Shown in pieces: positions 52,812 through 63,103 of a stretch of 64,000 nt of DNA (position 1 is the stretch's first letter; the number at the start of each line of letters is the position of its first letter). The translations under genes and the position numbers were made by a program. A model generated the notes under the pieces. That model had not been told where the DNA came from and made no database searches. It saw only the letters and a program-made list of their open reading frames with translations. Origin of the DNA: Affinundibacterium macrobrachii (GTDB lineage: Bacteria > Pseudomonadota > Gammaproteobacteria > Burkholderiales > Burkholderiaceae_D); the NCBI RefSeq assembly GCF_014652415.1, contig NZ_BMYT01000001.1:1292168-1356167 (forward strand). Reading direction: 5' to 3'.

Positions 52812-53558
52812 TTAAGTTCGTTGAATGGCTAAAGGGCCAAAGCCCTGACACATCGGCATCATCTCGATGTAATTGATATTCACATGCGCCGGCAAACTGG
52901 CAATCCAAAAAGCGGTCTCTGCAATATCAATCGCGGTCAAGGCTTGTGTACCCTGATAAACCTTGGCTGCAGCAACATCATCACCTTTCAGGCGCACATT
53001 TGAGAATTCGGTACCACTACACAGTCCAGGAGCAATATTCGTTGCACGAACGCCAGTGCCAATTAAATCAGCGCGTAAGTTCAAGGTAAATTGATCAACA
53101 AACGCTTTTGTCGCACCATAAACATTGCCGCCCGGATAAGCGGTTGAACCAGCAATGGAGCCAATGTTTAAAATCAAACCAGCTTTTCTTGCGATAAAGT
53201 GTGGCAGTAATGCATGGGTCATGCGTACCAATCCCTTATTATTGGTATCGATCATGGTTTCCCAATCTTCCAGACTAGCATTTTGCGCGGGTGCTACGCC
53301 CAAAGCTAAACCGGCATTGTTGACCAAGACATCGATGTCACGCCAATCTTGCGGCAAGCTATCTAACATCGTTGCAATCGACGCTTTGTCAGTAACATCT
53401 AATTGAACGGCGTACAAGGCACTACCTAACTCGGATTGCAATTGCTGCAAGCGCTCCAAACGCCGCGCGGCGGCAATCACACGATGTCCATGCTGCACAA
53501 ACTTACGTGCCATTGCCTCACCAAACCCAGAACTAGCACCTGTAATTAACACTAACAT
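52812..53558 (-). CDS. SDR-family oxidoreductase, YdfG-like
   Basis: The protein has 248 residues from the ATG at 53558, with AGGTG 6 bases upstream; a GTG three codons earlier is less likely. The NAD(P)-binding TGASSGFGEAMARKF lies at 6-20, NNAG in VLVNNAGLALG near residue 85, the catalytic Ser in NIGSIAGSTAYPGG, and YGATK for YxxxK. The final EMMPMCQGFGPLAI resembles E. coli YdfG, an NADP-dependent 3-hydroxy acid/serine dehydrogenase. It lies upstream of ybgC by 25 bp on the same strand and may lead the tol-pal transcript. Confidence 0.85.
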   Translation of the reverse strand: MLVLITGASSGFGEAMARKFVQHGHRVIAAARRLERLQQLQSELGSALYAVQLDVTDKASIATMLDSLPQDWRDIDVLVNNAGLALGVAPAQNASLEDWETMIDTNNKGLVRMTHALLPHFIARKAGLILNIGSIAGSTAYPGGNVYGATKAFVDQFTLNLRADLIGTGVRATNIAPGLCSGTEFSNVRLKGDDVAAAKVYQGTQALTAIDIAETAFWIASLPAHVNINYIEMMPMCQGFGPLAIQRT

Positions 53559-54164
53559 ATGAAGCACCTATTTTTGTCACAAGTAAAACCGACATTTTAA
53601 AGCTTTTTAACAAAGGCCAGTCTTTTACCTAGAAAATCCCTAAAAGCCCAAAGTCTAGGCAATTTCACTAACCATGCACCTGATCTCATGTTCTTTCGTT
53701 TTTATTGTCATTTCAGTTTTAACTTATGTAAAAATTTCAACTTTACAATCGGAGTTTGCCTTCTAAGGTCTGCACATGACCAAATCTAAAAGCGAGTCTA
53801 GCAAAGCTTATCCGCCCTCCGAAAAGTTATTGATGCTTTACAAAAGCGAAGCATTTTCACTGCTTTCGAAAGCTGTATTTACCTTTACGTAACTTGCCGA
53901 AACACCCCTATTCACGTAAAATTCGAACACCATTTTGTCTCACGCAACTGGCGAAAATGCAGCAACTTTTTATCCAAAAGTGCTCGCAGAAGATGGAGTT
54001 CCATCGTGAAGCGTGAGATTTGCAGAGTCGATTCTTGATTCTGGCCGTACGCCTGGGTATCTCGATGGTAAAAGTGATTGAGACTTGTATCAGCAAGCGT
54101 TCGCATTTTTACGGATCAGTCCCAATCCAAGTTCATTTTTTCACGCTTTTTCTACAGGAAACCC
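53559..54164. other. Divergent intergenic region between the SDR gene and glyA
   Basis: 606 bp without a supported gene. It holds an inverted repeat TTTACGT...ACGTAAA (53884-53920, 23-base loop). I searched by eye for a glycine or other riboswitch ahead of glyA and could not recognise one. Confidence 0.5.
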
Positions 54165-55412
54165 ATGTTCTCCAAGAACCACACTCTCGCTAATATCGAT
54201 CCAGAATTGCTCGCCGCGATTCAAGCCGAAAATGTCCGTCAACAAGAACACATCGAGTTGATTGCCTCTGAAAACTATACTTCGCCAGCTGTCATGGAAG
54301 CACAAGGCTCGCAATTGACAAACAAGTATGCTGAAGGCTATCCAGGCAAGCGCTACTACGGTGGTTGCGAACACGTTGACGTAGTTGAGCAATTGGCAAT
54401 CGACCGCCTAAAACAAATCTTCGGTGCGGAAGCGGCTAACGTCCAACCAAACTCTGGCTCACAAGCGAACCAAGGCGTGTTCTTCGCTGTCTTGAAACCA
54501 GGCGATACCATTATGGGCATGTCCTTGGCCGAAGGTGGTCACTTGACACACGGTATGCCATTGAATATGTCTGGCAAATGGTTCAACGTGGTTTCTTACG
54601 GCTTGAACGACAAAGAAGAAATCGACTACGAAGCAATGGAGCGTTTGGCACGTGAATCTAAACCTAAGTTGATCATTGCTGGTGCATCGGCTTACTCTTT
54701 GCGTATCGATTTCGAACGCTTCGCTAAAATTGCAAAAGAAGTTGGCGCGTATTTCATGGTCGACATGGCACACTATGCAGGCTTGATCGCTGCTGGCGTT
54801 TATCCAAATCCTGTGCCACACGCTGACTTCGTGACTTCGACCACGCATAAGTCTTTGCGCGGCCCACGTGGCGGTATCATTTTGATGAAGGCTGAACACG
54901 AAAAAATTATCAATTCTGCGATCTTCCCTGGTTTGCAAGGTGGTCCATTGATGCACGTAATCGCTGGTAAAGCGGTTGCGTTCAAAGAAGCACTCAACCC
55001 AGAATTTAAAGCTTACCAAGAACAAGTCGTGAAGAACGCTGACGCTTTGGCAAAAACTTTGATCGAACGTGGCTTGCGTATTATCTCTGGCCGTACTGAG
55101 TCTCACGTGATGTTGGTTGATCTACGCTCTAAAAACATTACAGGTAAAGCTGCTGAAGCTGTACTTGGTTCTGCACACATTACTTGCAACAAGAACTCTA
55201 TTCCTAACGATCCAGAAAAACCATTCGTCACTTCTGGTATCCGCCTAGGTAGCCCAGCTTTGACAACACGTGGCTTCAAAGAAGCGGAAGCAGTAAAGAT
55301 TGGCCACTTGGTTGCTGACGTACTGGACAATCCAAACGATGCAGCAACAATTGAGCGTGTGAAAGCAGAAGTGAAGAAACTCACTTCTGCATTCCCGGTC
55401 TACGGAAATTAA
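54165..55412 (+). CDS. glyA: Serine hydroxymethyltransferase
   Basis: The protein has 415 residues from the ATG at 54165, with AGGAAA 6 bases upstream; the frame extends to 54078 without a ribosome site. The PLP lysine is K229 in [13 protein letters not shown], the same number as in E. coli Gly[16 protein letters not shown], the [17 protein letters not shown] tetrahydrofolate/PLP region and [12 protein letters not shown] complete the signature. It interconverts serine and glycine, making methylene-tetrahydrofolate. It is followed by a terminator and then nrdR. Confidence 0.98.
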   Translation: MFSKNHTLANIDPELLAAIQAENVRQQEHIELIASENYTSPAVMEAQGSQLTNKYAEGYPGKRYYGGCEHVDVVEQLAIDRLKQIFGAEAANVQPNSGSQANQGVFFAVLKPGDTIMGMSLAEGGHLTHGMPLNMSGKWFNVVSYGLNDKEEIDYEAMERLARESKPKLIIAGASAYSLRIDFERFAKIAKEVGAYFMVDMAHYAGLIAAGVYPNPVPHADFVTSTTHKSLRGPRGGIILMKAEHEKIINSAIFPGLQGGPLMHVIAGKAVAFKEALNPEFKAYQEQVVKNADALAKTLIERGLRIISGRTESHVMLVDLRSKNITGKAAEAVLGSAHITCNKNSIPNDPEKPFVTSGIRLGSPALTTRGFKEAEAVKIGHLVADVLDNPNDAATIERVKAEVKKLTSAFPVYGN

Positions 55413-55424
55413 GACGCAGCAAAC

Positions 55425-55452
55425 AAAAAGCCACTTTCCAAAGTGGCTTTTT
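55425..55452 (+). terminator. Rho-independent terminator of glyA
   Basis: AAAAAGCCACTTT and AAAGTGGCTTTTT form the stem around a tight loop, 13 bp after the stop codon, ending in a T run. Confidence 0.93.
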
Positions 55453-55628
55453 TTGTATTCACAGAGACGGAACCTCAACCAAACTTCTCCCGAATCAAGC
55501 ATAATTCATGAAAAATTGAATTGCCTTCACAATTCATTGTGCCAACACACTCATCAAAAAATATAACAAGAATATCTAATTAAAATAAGAGTAAGCAAAC
55601 AGCGTATTAAAGCTGCTAGGAGATAATC

Positions 55629-56090
55629 ATGAAATGCCCTTATTGCCACCACGACGAAACGCAAGTCATCGATACAAGAATATCAGAAGAAGGCGACAGT
55701 ATCCGCCGACGTCGCCGTTGCTCTAGTTGCGATAAGCGCTTCACCACCTACGAGCGAATAGAACTAGCAATGCCGGTGATTGTCAAAAAAAATGGCAGTC
55801 GCTCCGAGTATGAATCCTCAAAACTACGCGCTAGTTTGATGTTGGCGCTTCGAAAACGTCCCGTATCTGCTGAAGCTGTAGATACAGCAATTCAGCATAT
55901 TGAAGAAAAACTTTTGGCAAGTGGTGAGCGAGAGATTATCTCTGGTCATCTTGGTGAATTGGTAATGCGTGAATTAAAACGTCTAGACAAAATCGCATAT
56001 ATTCGTTTTGCCTCAGTCTACAAAAGCTTTGAAGACGTATCAGAATTTGTTGAAGCGATTCAAGAAGTCAAAAAAAATAGCAGAGCGTAA
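55629..56090 (+). CDS. nrdR: Transcriptional repressor NrdR
   Basis: The 153-residue protein has a zinc ribbon with C3, C6, C31 and C34 ([13 protein letters not shown] and CSSCDKRF) and a RRRRRCSSC basic stretch. An ATP-cone domain at about 49-139 has [17 protein letters not shown] and [16 protein letters not shown]. It represses ribonucleotide reductase genes in response to bound dATP/ATP. The ribosome site is TAGGAGAT. Its stop codon lies inside the stem of its terminator. Confidence 0.97.
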   Translation: MKCPYCHHDETQVIDTRISEEGDSIRRRRRCSSCDKRFTTYERIELAMPVIVKKNGSRSEYESSKLRASLMLALRKRPVSAEAVDTAIQHIEEKLLASGEREIISGHLGELVMRELKRLDKIAYIRFASVYKSFEDVSEFVEAIQEVKKNSRA

Positions 56091-56111
56091 TTTATTTACG
56101 CTCTGCTATTT
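56075..56111. terminator. Terminator of nrdR, overlapping its stop codon
   Basis: A 16-bp perfect stem (AAATAGCAGAGCGTAA with its complement) and a 5-base loop include the TAA stop in the left arm. With T and A runs on both sides it can serve the converging pilE transcript too. Confidence 0.9.
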
Positions 56112-56189
56112 TTCACTCATTTAAAACTTTTTACTGATCAAGCCTCGATAGTTATTGCACTAAATTAGCCCATGAATCTGTCTAGGCAA

Positions 56190-56654
56190 TTACTTAGACC
56201 AACAAGTATCGGTTGTCATTCCACCTGTTAAAGTTCCCTCGGTGCCACGTTGCCCAAGATGATTATATGTGAGCGTCGCACATGCATCACTTGCCATACC
56301 ATTTGTAGGTACCGCTTCAATTGCGAAAGTTGTTGCAGTACGTGCAGGCACTGCTCGGAAGGCGATGTTGTAGTTTATCCTTGTTCCAGTCGCACCTCTT
56401 GGAGAAACCGTGTTTGGCAATACAGGTGGGGTTGGTGCAGCACCGGCTGTCTGCAAATATGAATTATTTTCAGTAAAAAAACGCTCCATAAATTGCGCAT
56501 TTTCCAACATCAAAGCCCTTACCTCGGCACGATTACCACGTCGGATATTTTCTCGATAACTTGGATAGGCAATCGCACTGATGATAGAAATGATTGCAAC
56601 CACAATCATTAACTCAACTAGCGTAAATCCCATTCTTTTATTTCGCGTATTCAT
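56190..56654 (-). CDS. pilE: Type IV pilin-like protein PilE (minor pilin)
   Basis: The 154-residue protein has a short basic leader and prepilin peptidase site G9/F10 in RMGFTLVELMIVVAIIS, with Glu at mature position 5. A hydrophobic helix is followed by a globular domain with a C-terminal disulfide loop (DACATLTYNHLG to DTCWSK). Its position after pilY1 and its modest size fit the PilE minor pilins of the fimT-pilVWXY1E clusters rather than the major pilin. It is the last gene of the operon. Confidence 0.9.
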   Translation of the reverse strand: MNTRNKRMGFTLVELMIVVAIISIISAIAYPSYRENIRRGNRAEVRALMLENAQFMERFFTENNSYLQTAGAAPTPPVLPNTVSPRGATGTRINYNIAFRAVPARTATTFAIEAVPTNGMASDACATLTYNHLGQRGTEGTLTGGMTTDTCWSK

Positions 56655-56696
56655 AAACTTCCTCTGTCATATTTAGCAGTAAGACATTATCACTCA

Positions 56697-59600
56697 CTAC
56701 TGTTTCCCAATCAATTGTCGCCACAAACGCACTGTTGGAATACCATCAGACAACTGCCTGTCCGATCCTGCCGCAGGTACGGTACCAGTCCTCGCGTCAG
56801 CTTGGAATATTTTTACCTTGCGGTTACCAAGTCGAATAATCGTCGTACCAAAAGTTGCACTCGACTGGCGTCCACTAACCATAGTGTCAGAGGCATTCAC
56901 TACACCATCCCCATTTGTGTCGATAGACTTGTAACCTAATGCACCACCATTCAAAGGACTAAATTGCATCGTTGTGGATAATGCATCAATAACACACAAA
57001 TCCGTACTATTCCCTGGAATTAAGCTGGTGAAAATGACTTGATCTTCAAACATGATTGGGTCATTTACAATACGCTCACCATTAATTACTTTCAAGGTAG
57101 TAAACCATCCTCGCTTCGTCGTCCAATCGACAACATTTTGAGTCACTTTATAAAAACTTCCGCTCGTTGAAAGTGTTTGCTCAACCAGTTGGGATTGCGT
57201 CACTTGACTCGCTGGTACCTTGTCCCAGATACCATATAAAGTTTCTTTATCGACGGTTGAAGAATCTGTATCTTCGAAGATTTTGCCAGTTCCAAACACG
57301 ACCATGTAACCACCCTCGGGATGCGGATACAACTGTGGTTGCGTCGTAATTGGTTGTTTTCGTCCAGAATCAACTGCGCTAAACAACGGAGCACCAGTTC
57401 CAAATGCCAGCGTAGGTGTAGTAGTGAAGGACGGTGCAGAACCTGTGGTAACAAAATCAAATTTCCATAAATTACCAAGCTTATCACCTGCATAAACAGC
57501 TTTAATTGTGGCATCTGCATTCAGAAGAATTTTTGGTGTAGAAAGCCCATTTGGTGATCCGGCTCCACCGACTCCTGTGTCTATTTTTTGCACAGCGGCA
57601 GTTTTCAAATCCACAATATATAGAACTGCTTTTTGATTTGTACTCTCAAAGCCATTTCCAAAAATAGCAACCCAGCGTCCATCACGCATGACACCAACCT
57701 GTGCAGTACCAATAGTGTAACCTAGGTCATTATCAATTGAAGGAGTAGTCGAATTAATCTCCCACAGAACCTTAGTTTTATCAAATGACTCAGGATTAGT
57801 TACATCTAGTGCAAAAACAGACTTAGCACCTGCTCCAGTAGTTCCGACGAGAACGGTTCGCCATGGCGATGAACCCGTCCCTATTGCGGCATCAGCAATC
57901 ATAGGTGTTCCATCAACATAGAATCGATGAACATAATTCGGCTTCGCCAATTCATGCAGATTTGGGATCACAGCCTTAGGGATATAAGCGAATCTCTCCG
58001 TACCGCCCGTTACCGAGTTGGTGGCATCAAATGCATGCAACATTCCATCATTACTACCAACATAAACTGTTGGCGCGCGATTATTTCTGTTATCGGTTAA
58101 AAACTGATCGTAGGTGGTTTTACCGTTGATGTCCGATGGTAGGAAAATATAACCACCATCTCTCCCATCTTTAACATATTGAGGATCAGAATTCACTAAG
58201 TCTCCAAGTAGAACTTGTCTGGCTCGGAATGGTTTAGACTCCTTAGACTTATCACCTCGAATGTAATCAATAATATCGGCGCCCGAAACAGTATACGCCG
58301 GAGCATAAGCCGCCGCTGCGGTATTCATAATGCTTTGATCCGCAGAACTCAAATTACTAAAAGCAAAATCAGTCCCACCAATACCACTTAAATTCGCTGT
58401 GACAATTTTTCGTGACGCTGGCACAGGAATCTTGTTATCGGTATCCCAATCGTTTGGCGAAATAATTACACCTGTGGTTGGATTTACTGACTTTTGCTCA
58501 AGGCGCCCAGACCAATCAGACGTTTGATAAGTAGAGGTATAGAGTTTCAATCCCACATCTAAGGTATTTTTAGATGTTGCAACAGCCGCCGCATCACCAG
58601 ATCTCGCAGCAATTTCATTGAGTGCATCATTCAATGCATCTGAAAATGCTTGTGGATTGCCCGCATTAAAATATCGGCCGCGAGAATTTAGTGCAGCGTG
58701 CCATAAATCATCGACTTGATTCGAAGCAGCCGTGGGCCAATTTTTTGTACCCGCAGTCAACGCTGCTAAATCGGTAGCAGGATCCAATGTCCCTTTAACG
58801 CCAAGTCCAACAGTATATTGAACTAGATGTTGCCAAAATGCGGGATCAGTTCCATCTCTAGACGGTGGCACATTCTTCTTCGCCTGCGGCCAGTCAGGGC
58901 GCAAATCATTTACCCAATAATACATAGCAATATCGGCTAAAGTATCCGATTCTGAATCTTTATATGGTTTAGTGGCAACATACTTATATGTAGCTCCGTC
59001 AGAACTCGTTTTTGTAGAACCATCTTGCCCATCCCAATCACCAGTTCTGCCTGATCCCGCCGCAGCACCATTCCAGTACCCGTCAGTCATTAAAATATTA
59101 TAATTTTGACGACAACTTAATTGGTCAGAAGTTGCGCCAACGCCATATTTTGTTTGCCAAGGGCCATTAACTGTCGTGTCCTTGAAATATTGTCCAATAT
59201 CGTCAACCGCTTTTCTCAATGGCGTACCAGCTGCAGGAACTTTTCTCTCATACAATGTCTTCAAAAAATTCTTCTTATTTGTGACTCCAAAATCATCGGA
59301 AACATTAGAAACCTTAGTTCCTGTCGTGTTAATCGTGCCGAATCCAACACGTAAGGTGGAAGCTTGATTTGCAAACGCACGACCACTGCCAGCACGCGCA
59401 GTCAGCATGCGAGAACGATAGTATTGGAACCAATTCGCAAAATTCTTTATTTCTTCATTGTAAGTGCAGGTATTAGCGGCACAATCTGAACGCGTTGCTG
59501 CTTTGGTCGTTAAAGTCATACCTGATTTAATCTCAACCCGTTTGAAGCAACTTAATTGACTAGTTGTACATGTAGGTAAATTATCCGGATTGTATTGAAA

Positions 59601-60290
59601 ATATGTTGCGGGGTAAAAAGTCGTTTTAGAAGTACTGTTCACCGTCCAAGTTGGCGAAGTCGTAGTTCCATTTGCTGCATCATTAAGCCAAGCATTGGAG
59701 TGCAAACTTCGTGGTTGTTCAGCAGTCAAATTGAGGGTAGCGGTTGACATACCTGAAATTGTCACCGGATTGTATCTCGCTGCCGTAGGATCAGCATTAG
59801 GCATGGGATTTCCATATGGATTTGTCAATGAAATCGAATTGATATCTATCCAAGGATCATAGCGAACCGCAGGGTTATAATAAACTTTATTCGTTTCGGA
59901 AGAGCGCCACCGGGCGACTGTAATATTGTCTGAAAATCCAACTACGGTCTCATTTGTTGTGCCATAGTTCCCATCACCGTTAATGTTATAAACATCGTCT
60001 GGCGATGGAAATACTCTAACCACCCAGCAAGATGATCCACAGTATTTCGTGTTATCGGTTCGCGTACCATCAAGTGAGGCGTTTCCAGTTGGAGTCAAGG
60101 TGTCCGGCATAACCTCGAACATCATTGAACCAGAATCATCCAAAGTATAAAAAACATTTGGCGGTACGTTCGCCTTCACCAGAGGAGGTAAATTAGAGAT
60201 CGCTGCAAAAGTTGGAATTGGTAACAACACTTGCGCAACCACCAGCAAATGAATTACGAACGCCGAAATAGGGGATTTTTGAATAGCCAT
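56697..60290 (-). CDS. pilY1: PilY1/PilC-type pilus tip adhesin
   Basis: The 1197-residue protein has a signal peptide (ending near TFAA, residue 30). A short N-terminal von Willebrand A-like region has DDSGSM at 51-56. The C-terminal PilC beta-propeller (about 690-1190) has VYVGSNDGMLHAFDATN and ALYGIWDK-like blade motifs, and a calcium loop DTNGDGVVNASD near residue 1145. PilY1 sits at the type IVa pilus tip, binds host or surface ligands, and promotes extension and surface sensing. It starts 12 bp after pilX. The middle region is poorly conserved, as usual. Confidence 0.92.
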   Translation of the reverse strand: MAIQKSPISAFVIHLLVVAQVLLPIPTFAAISNLPPLVKANVPPNVFYTLDDSGSMMFEVMPDTLTPTGNASLDGTRTDNTKYCGSSCWVVRVFPSPDDVYNINGDGNYGTTNETVVGFSDNITVARWRSSETNKVYYNPAVRYDPWIDINSISLTNPYGNPMPNADPTAARYNPVTISGMSTATLNLTAEQPRSLHSNAWLNDAANGTTTSPTWTVNSTSKTTFYPATYFQYNPDNLPTCTTSQLSCFKRVEIKSGMTLTTKAATRSDCAANTCTYNEEIKNFANWFQYYRSRMLTARAGSGRAFANQASTLRVGFGTINTTGTKVSNVSDDFGVTNKKNFLKTLYERKVPAAGTPLRKAVDDIGQYFKDTTVNGPWQTKYGVGATSDQLSCRQNYNILMTDGYWNGAAAGSGRTGDWDGQDGSTKTSSDGATYKYVATKPYKDSESDTLADIAMYYWVNDLRPDWPQAKKNVPPSRDGTDPAFWQHLVQYTVGLGVKGTLDPATDLAALTAGTKNWPTAASNQVDDLWHAALNSRGRYFNAGNPQAFSDALNDALNEIAARSGDAAAVATSKNTLDVGLKLYTSTYQTSDWSGRLEQKSVNPTTGVIISPNDWDTDNKIPVPASRKIVTANLSGIGGTDFAFSNLSSADQSIMNTAAAAYAPAYTVSGADIIDYIRGDKSKESKPFRARQVLLGDLVNSDPQYVKDGRDGGYIFLPSDINGKTTYDQFLTDNRNNRAPTVYVGSNDGMLHAFDATNSVTGGTERFAYIPKAVIPNLHELAKPNYVHRFYVDGTPMIADAAIGTGSSPWRTVLVGTTGAGAKSVFALDVTNPESFDKTKVLWEINSTTPSIDNDLGYTIGTAQVGVMRDGRWVAIFGNGFESTNQKAVLYIVDLKTAAVQKIDTGVGGAGSPNGLSTPKILLNADATIKAVYAGDKLGNLWKFDFVTTGSAPSFTTTPTLAFGTGAPLFSAVDSGRKQPITTQPQLYPHPEGGYMVVFGTGKIFEDTDSSTVDKETLYGIWDKVPASQVTQSQLVEQTLSTSGSFYKVTQNVVDWTTKRGWFTTLKVINGERIVNDPIMFEDQVIFTSLIPGNSTDLCVIDALSTTMQFSPLNGGALGYKSIDTNGDGVVNASDTMVSGRQSSATFGTTIIRLGNRKVKIFQADARTGTVPAAGSDRQLSDGIPTVRLWRQLIGKQ

Positions 60291-60302
60291 AATGAACCTC
60301 TA

Positions 60303-60851
60303 TTAATTATTTCCACAACGAATAACTTCTTGCAGCCAGACTACTGCGGTATCCACGCTTCCGACACCTCGTGCAGTGATCACGTAGGGATAAAAATCAC
60401 GTCCTCGCTCGTTCGGCATTTCCCATCGCTCGATCATGCATTGCGGCTGAGCAGCGACATTAGCAATCATATTTACACCTACTAAAGTAGTAGCGTTATG
60501 TGAACCACCACCTTTCCAGTTCAATGGATTATTCCACTGATCAGGAAAATTTTTTGTTACATCACTCATATCAGCTTGCTTGGTAGATGGAGCGACAATA
60601 ATTGTTGAACCGACACGGAGCTGGCACATTTTTAAAGACCCAACTGCAAGCTCTAAATTGCTTTCACAAAATCGGAGGGCTTTTTCTGCAGCATGAAAAG
60701 CAAGATCATGTGCGCGCAAATTGCCAGTCACTTTCTCATCCATCGTCGCTTTCTTAATCGCAGTAACAGCCAACATCGTCATTACAATTAAGAAAATCAT
60801 ACTAATCGCAAGTACAAATCCGGCTTGCTTAGCTCTAAAATTATTCCTCAT
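60303..60851 (-). CDS. pilX: Minor pilin assembly protein PilX
   Basis: The 182-residue protein has leader site KQAG/FVLAISMIFLIVMTMLAV. The mature position 5 is Ile, not Glu, as in PilX/GspK-like proteins that cap the pilus. The helix DEKVTGNLRAHDLAFHAAE follows. The ATG overlaps the pilW stop as ATGA (60848-60851), so translation is coupled. It is part of the priming complex for type IVa pilus assembly. Confidence 0.88.
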   Translation of the reverse strand: MRNNFRAKQAGFVLAISMIFLIVMTMLAVTAIKKATMDEKVTGNLRAHDLAFHAAEKALRFCESNLELAVGSLKMCQLRVGSTIIVAPSTKQADMSDVTKNFPDQWNNPLNWKGGGSHNATTLVGVNMIANVAAQPQCMIERWEMPNERGRDFYPYVITARGVGSVDTAVVWLQEVIRCGNN

Positions 60852-61834
60852 GTCGCCCCCACAGAACGACTACGAATTGCCACGGTCGTTGAAAAAACGC
60901 TTCTTAAACGCCTATCTGTAGCAACCACTTGATTATCATTACAGTCCCGATATGCCTGCTTCGCGGTGGCCACATTATCATTGGCGGAACGCACTACTAT
61001 ACAAATACGCATAGACACTACTTTTTCCCAATCACCTGGCCCCATTAGATCAGCGGTAACATACTTATTAATATTTTGTGTCGTCGCACTACCAGTTGTA
61101 GACAAACCGTAGGTAACCTTCATGTTTTCGACATTTTCTGCGACTGGTTGCGCAGGATTAACGAGATTCGTACCGGGAGGTGTATTCCCATTGCCACGAC
61201 AGTACAACTCAGGAGCACCAGTTGTCGCATTGTTTTGCACAAAAAATCTGTTCTCAATTAAGTAATACGCTGCCGAGCCAGGTCGGCCATTTTGCTCAGG
61301 AATTGCTGGCGATAAAATGACATTTGCTCCCAAACAGTCGGTGGGTAAAGCTGCACCAGCAGCTATAATATTTTGATCGACAACGTATCGAACCAGAAAA
61401 CTGTCAGAAGTCGTTCCAGCTGCACAAACAAGAGCTGTCGCATCCGTGGCAGAATCAGCAAATCCTCCAGCGCACCCTCTGATCGCATTAACCGCGGTTC
61501 CGGTTTTCCTATCTGCATAATTAGTATAAGTTGCAGGTAATGCTTGGTTATAAGTTGCTCCTGGGGCCTCGCTAGTATACTTTTCGTCGGAGGTCATCAT
61601 TGTTCCATATCCCGCCATACGAACATGGAATGCCATCAAACTTAGCGCCAATCGCCCTTCTTCATCAAGTCTGGTTTTATCGTCGGTCGAACGAAATGTT
61701 TGCCGATTTCCTATAAAAAGAGAAGAAATCGCAATTAAAATCACCATGCCTATCGTCAAGGCAATCATTATCTCAACCAAAGAACGGCCAGCTACAGCCG
61801 TCCGCTTAAATGTAAAATTCGCTGTGTGTCTCAT
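60848..61834 (-). CDS. pilW: Minor pilin PilW
   Basis: The 328-residue protein has leader site GR at AVAGRSLVEIMIALTIGM, with mature Glu5 present. The globular region with several cysteines is typical of PilW/ComB-like minor pilins (LSLMAFHVRMAGYG near the helix end). The ATG overlaps the pilV stop as ATGA (61831-61834). It functions with PilV, PilX, PilE and FimT in initiating pilus assembly and presenting PilY1. Confidence 0.88.
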   Translation of the reverse strand: MRHTANFTFKRTAVAGRSLVEIMIALTIGMVILIAISSLFIGNRQTFRSTDDKTRLDEEGRLALSLMAFHVRMAGYGTMMTSDEKYTSEAPGATYNQALPATYTNYADRKTGTAVNAIRGCAGGFADSATDATALVCAAGTTSDSFLVRYVVDQNIIAAGAALPTDCLGANVILSPAIPEQNGRPGSAAYYLIENRFFVQNNATTGAPELYCRGNGNTPPGTNLVNPAQPVAENVENMKVTYGLSTTGSATTQNINKYVTADLMGPGDWEKVVSMRICIVVRSANDNVATAKQAYRDCNDNQVVATDRRLRSVFSTTVAIRSRSVGAT

Positions 61835-62388
61835 ATCGAAAATCTCAAATTAAAACAACGAACACCTGCTGGAGCTCTAGCGACAGCAGGGCAAGTTGCA
61901 TCAACGTCGACAAAGCCTGGTTCACGCCACATCACTGTAACGTCAAAAGTCGAACCTACACCACCGGCCACTGGGACAATAACTCCTGTACCGCCAATTA
62001 AACGACGTTGTAGCGAGCGCAACCACTCTTGTACATCATTTGCAGCTATCTGAACTGTGGAACAAGTCGCTGTTTTGCAATTATTGGGTGGCGTATGTGC
62101 GGCACTCGAGCTCACCAAATATTCATCATTAAATGTGTACTTTGCCTCATTCGCTGTTCGATCTGCCGCAATGTTGGCGGGATTTGTTCCCATCACCCAG
62201 TTACTTCGCATCCGCTCACCAAGATCGTAAGCTGCTTGCGTAGCTTCTGAGCGTTGGCTTGCAGTCTTTTGAAACTTCATCGCATTTACTTGCAAACTAG
62301 CCAAGCCTAAAAGACCTATTGCCATCACCAATATTGAGACCATGATCTCAATCAGCGTTGCGCCTCGTTGATTTCTAAGTTTTCTCAT
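61831..62388 (-). CDS. pilV: Minor pilin PilV
   Basis: The protein has 185 residues from the ATG at 62388, with TGAGGT upstream; the frame to 62412 would need a TTG start. The prepilin site is QRG/ATLIEIMVSILVMAIGL with Glu5, followed by LLGLASLQVNAMKFQKTASQRSEA split over helix and linker, characteristic of PilV. It is followed immediately by pilW in an overlapping arrangement. Confidence 0.88.
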   Translation of the reverse strand: MRKLRNQRGATLIEIMVSILVMAIGLLGLASLQVNAMKFQKTASQRSEATQAAYDLGERMRSNWVMGTNPANIAADRTANEAKYTFNDEYLVSSSAAHTPPNNCKTATCSTVQIAANDVQEWLRSLQRRLIGGTGVIVPVAGGVGSTFDVTVMWREPGFVDVDATCPAVARAPAGVRCFNLRFSI

Positions 62389-62402
62389 GTCTAACCTCAA
62401 AT

Positions 62403-62981
62403 TTATGAGCAATCAGGGGCTTTACCGACTCGAGCACGCCCGCCAACAGCGACACAGACAGCCCTTTCCAAATTTGCAAATCCGGTTGGCGCTGAAATCT
62501 GAAAATTCACTGCAGTGAATGTTTGACCAGTGACGCCAAAACTAATAAATTCAATTCCATTTGCTGGGACTATCGCGCCGTCTTGAGTATTCGTAATTAA
62601 GCGCCCCTGTGCGCGTAAAAGTATGTCATCACCATTAAGGTTTCCATCCCGATTAATGTCGACAAACATAATCCAACCGCTGCCCCAACCAACGTTACTT
62701 CCTGCCACACTAGGGGATGGATCACACGATGCCCCTACAACTTCAGCATTTGCGCTTTTACATATACTAACTGTTGTCCCACGCTTCAAGGCTTCGGATC
62801 GAGCCAATAGCAAATTACTATGAAAATCAGAAACTATACTAGATATCCTGTTTGATATCATTAAGTTACGATATGACGGCAGGGCGATTCCAGCAAGTAC
62901 TCCTGCAATCGCGATAACAACCAATAATTCAACCAAAGTCACGCCTTTAAGACGACTCAATTGATGATTTGCATTCAGCAT
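62403..62981 (-). CDS. fimT: FimT/GspH-type minor pseudopilin, copy 2
   Basis: The 192-residue protein has prepilin site LKG/VTLVELLVVIAIAGVL with Glu5 and a GspH-like globular domain (LLLARSEALKRGTTVSIC, WGSGWIMFVDINRDGN, ARVGKAPDCS). FimT-type pseudopilins are linked to DNA binding during type IV pilus-mediated transformation in some bacteria. It ends in the same GGRARV tail as the upstream paralogue at 63104-63688. Confidence 0.9.
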   Translation of the reverse strand: MLNANHQLSRLKGVTLVELLVVIAIAGVLAGIALPSYRNLMISNRISSIVSDFHSNLLLARSEALKRGTTVSICKSANAEVVGASCDPSPSVAGSNVGWGSGWIMFVDINRDGNLNGDDILLRAQGRLITNTQDGAIVPANGIEFISFGVTGQTFTAVNFQISAPTGFANLERAVCVAVGGRARVGKAPDCS

Positions 62982-63103
62982 TTTTCACTCCTATCATGCA
63001 ACGAAGTATACAGAAGGAATGCTCGAGTGCAATTTATTTCAGATAAGCGGTAACAAAGTGTTGATACGAGGATTTTTCAAAGAAGCTAGCCAATTTCAAA
63101 GAG

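Noticed and set aside
53559..54164. Possible glycine or folate riboswitch ahead of glyA
   Set aside because: The leader is long, but I could not find the conserved core of either class; a covariance-model search would settle it.
54459..55106. 215-residue minus-strand frame opposite glyA
   Set aside because: It is a shadow of the highly biased glyA codons; the protein has no recognisable domain and the plus frame is unquestionable.
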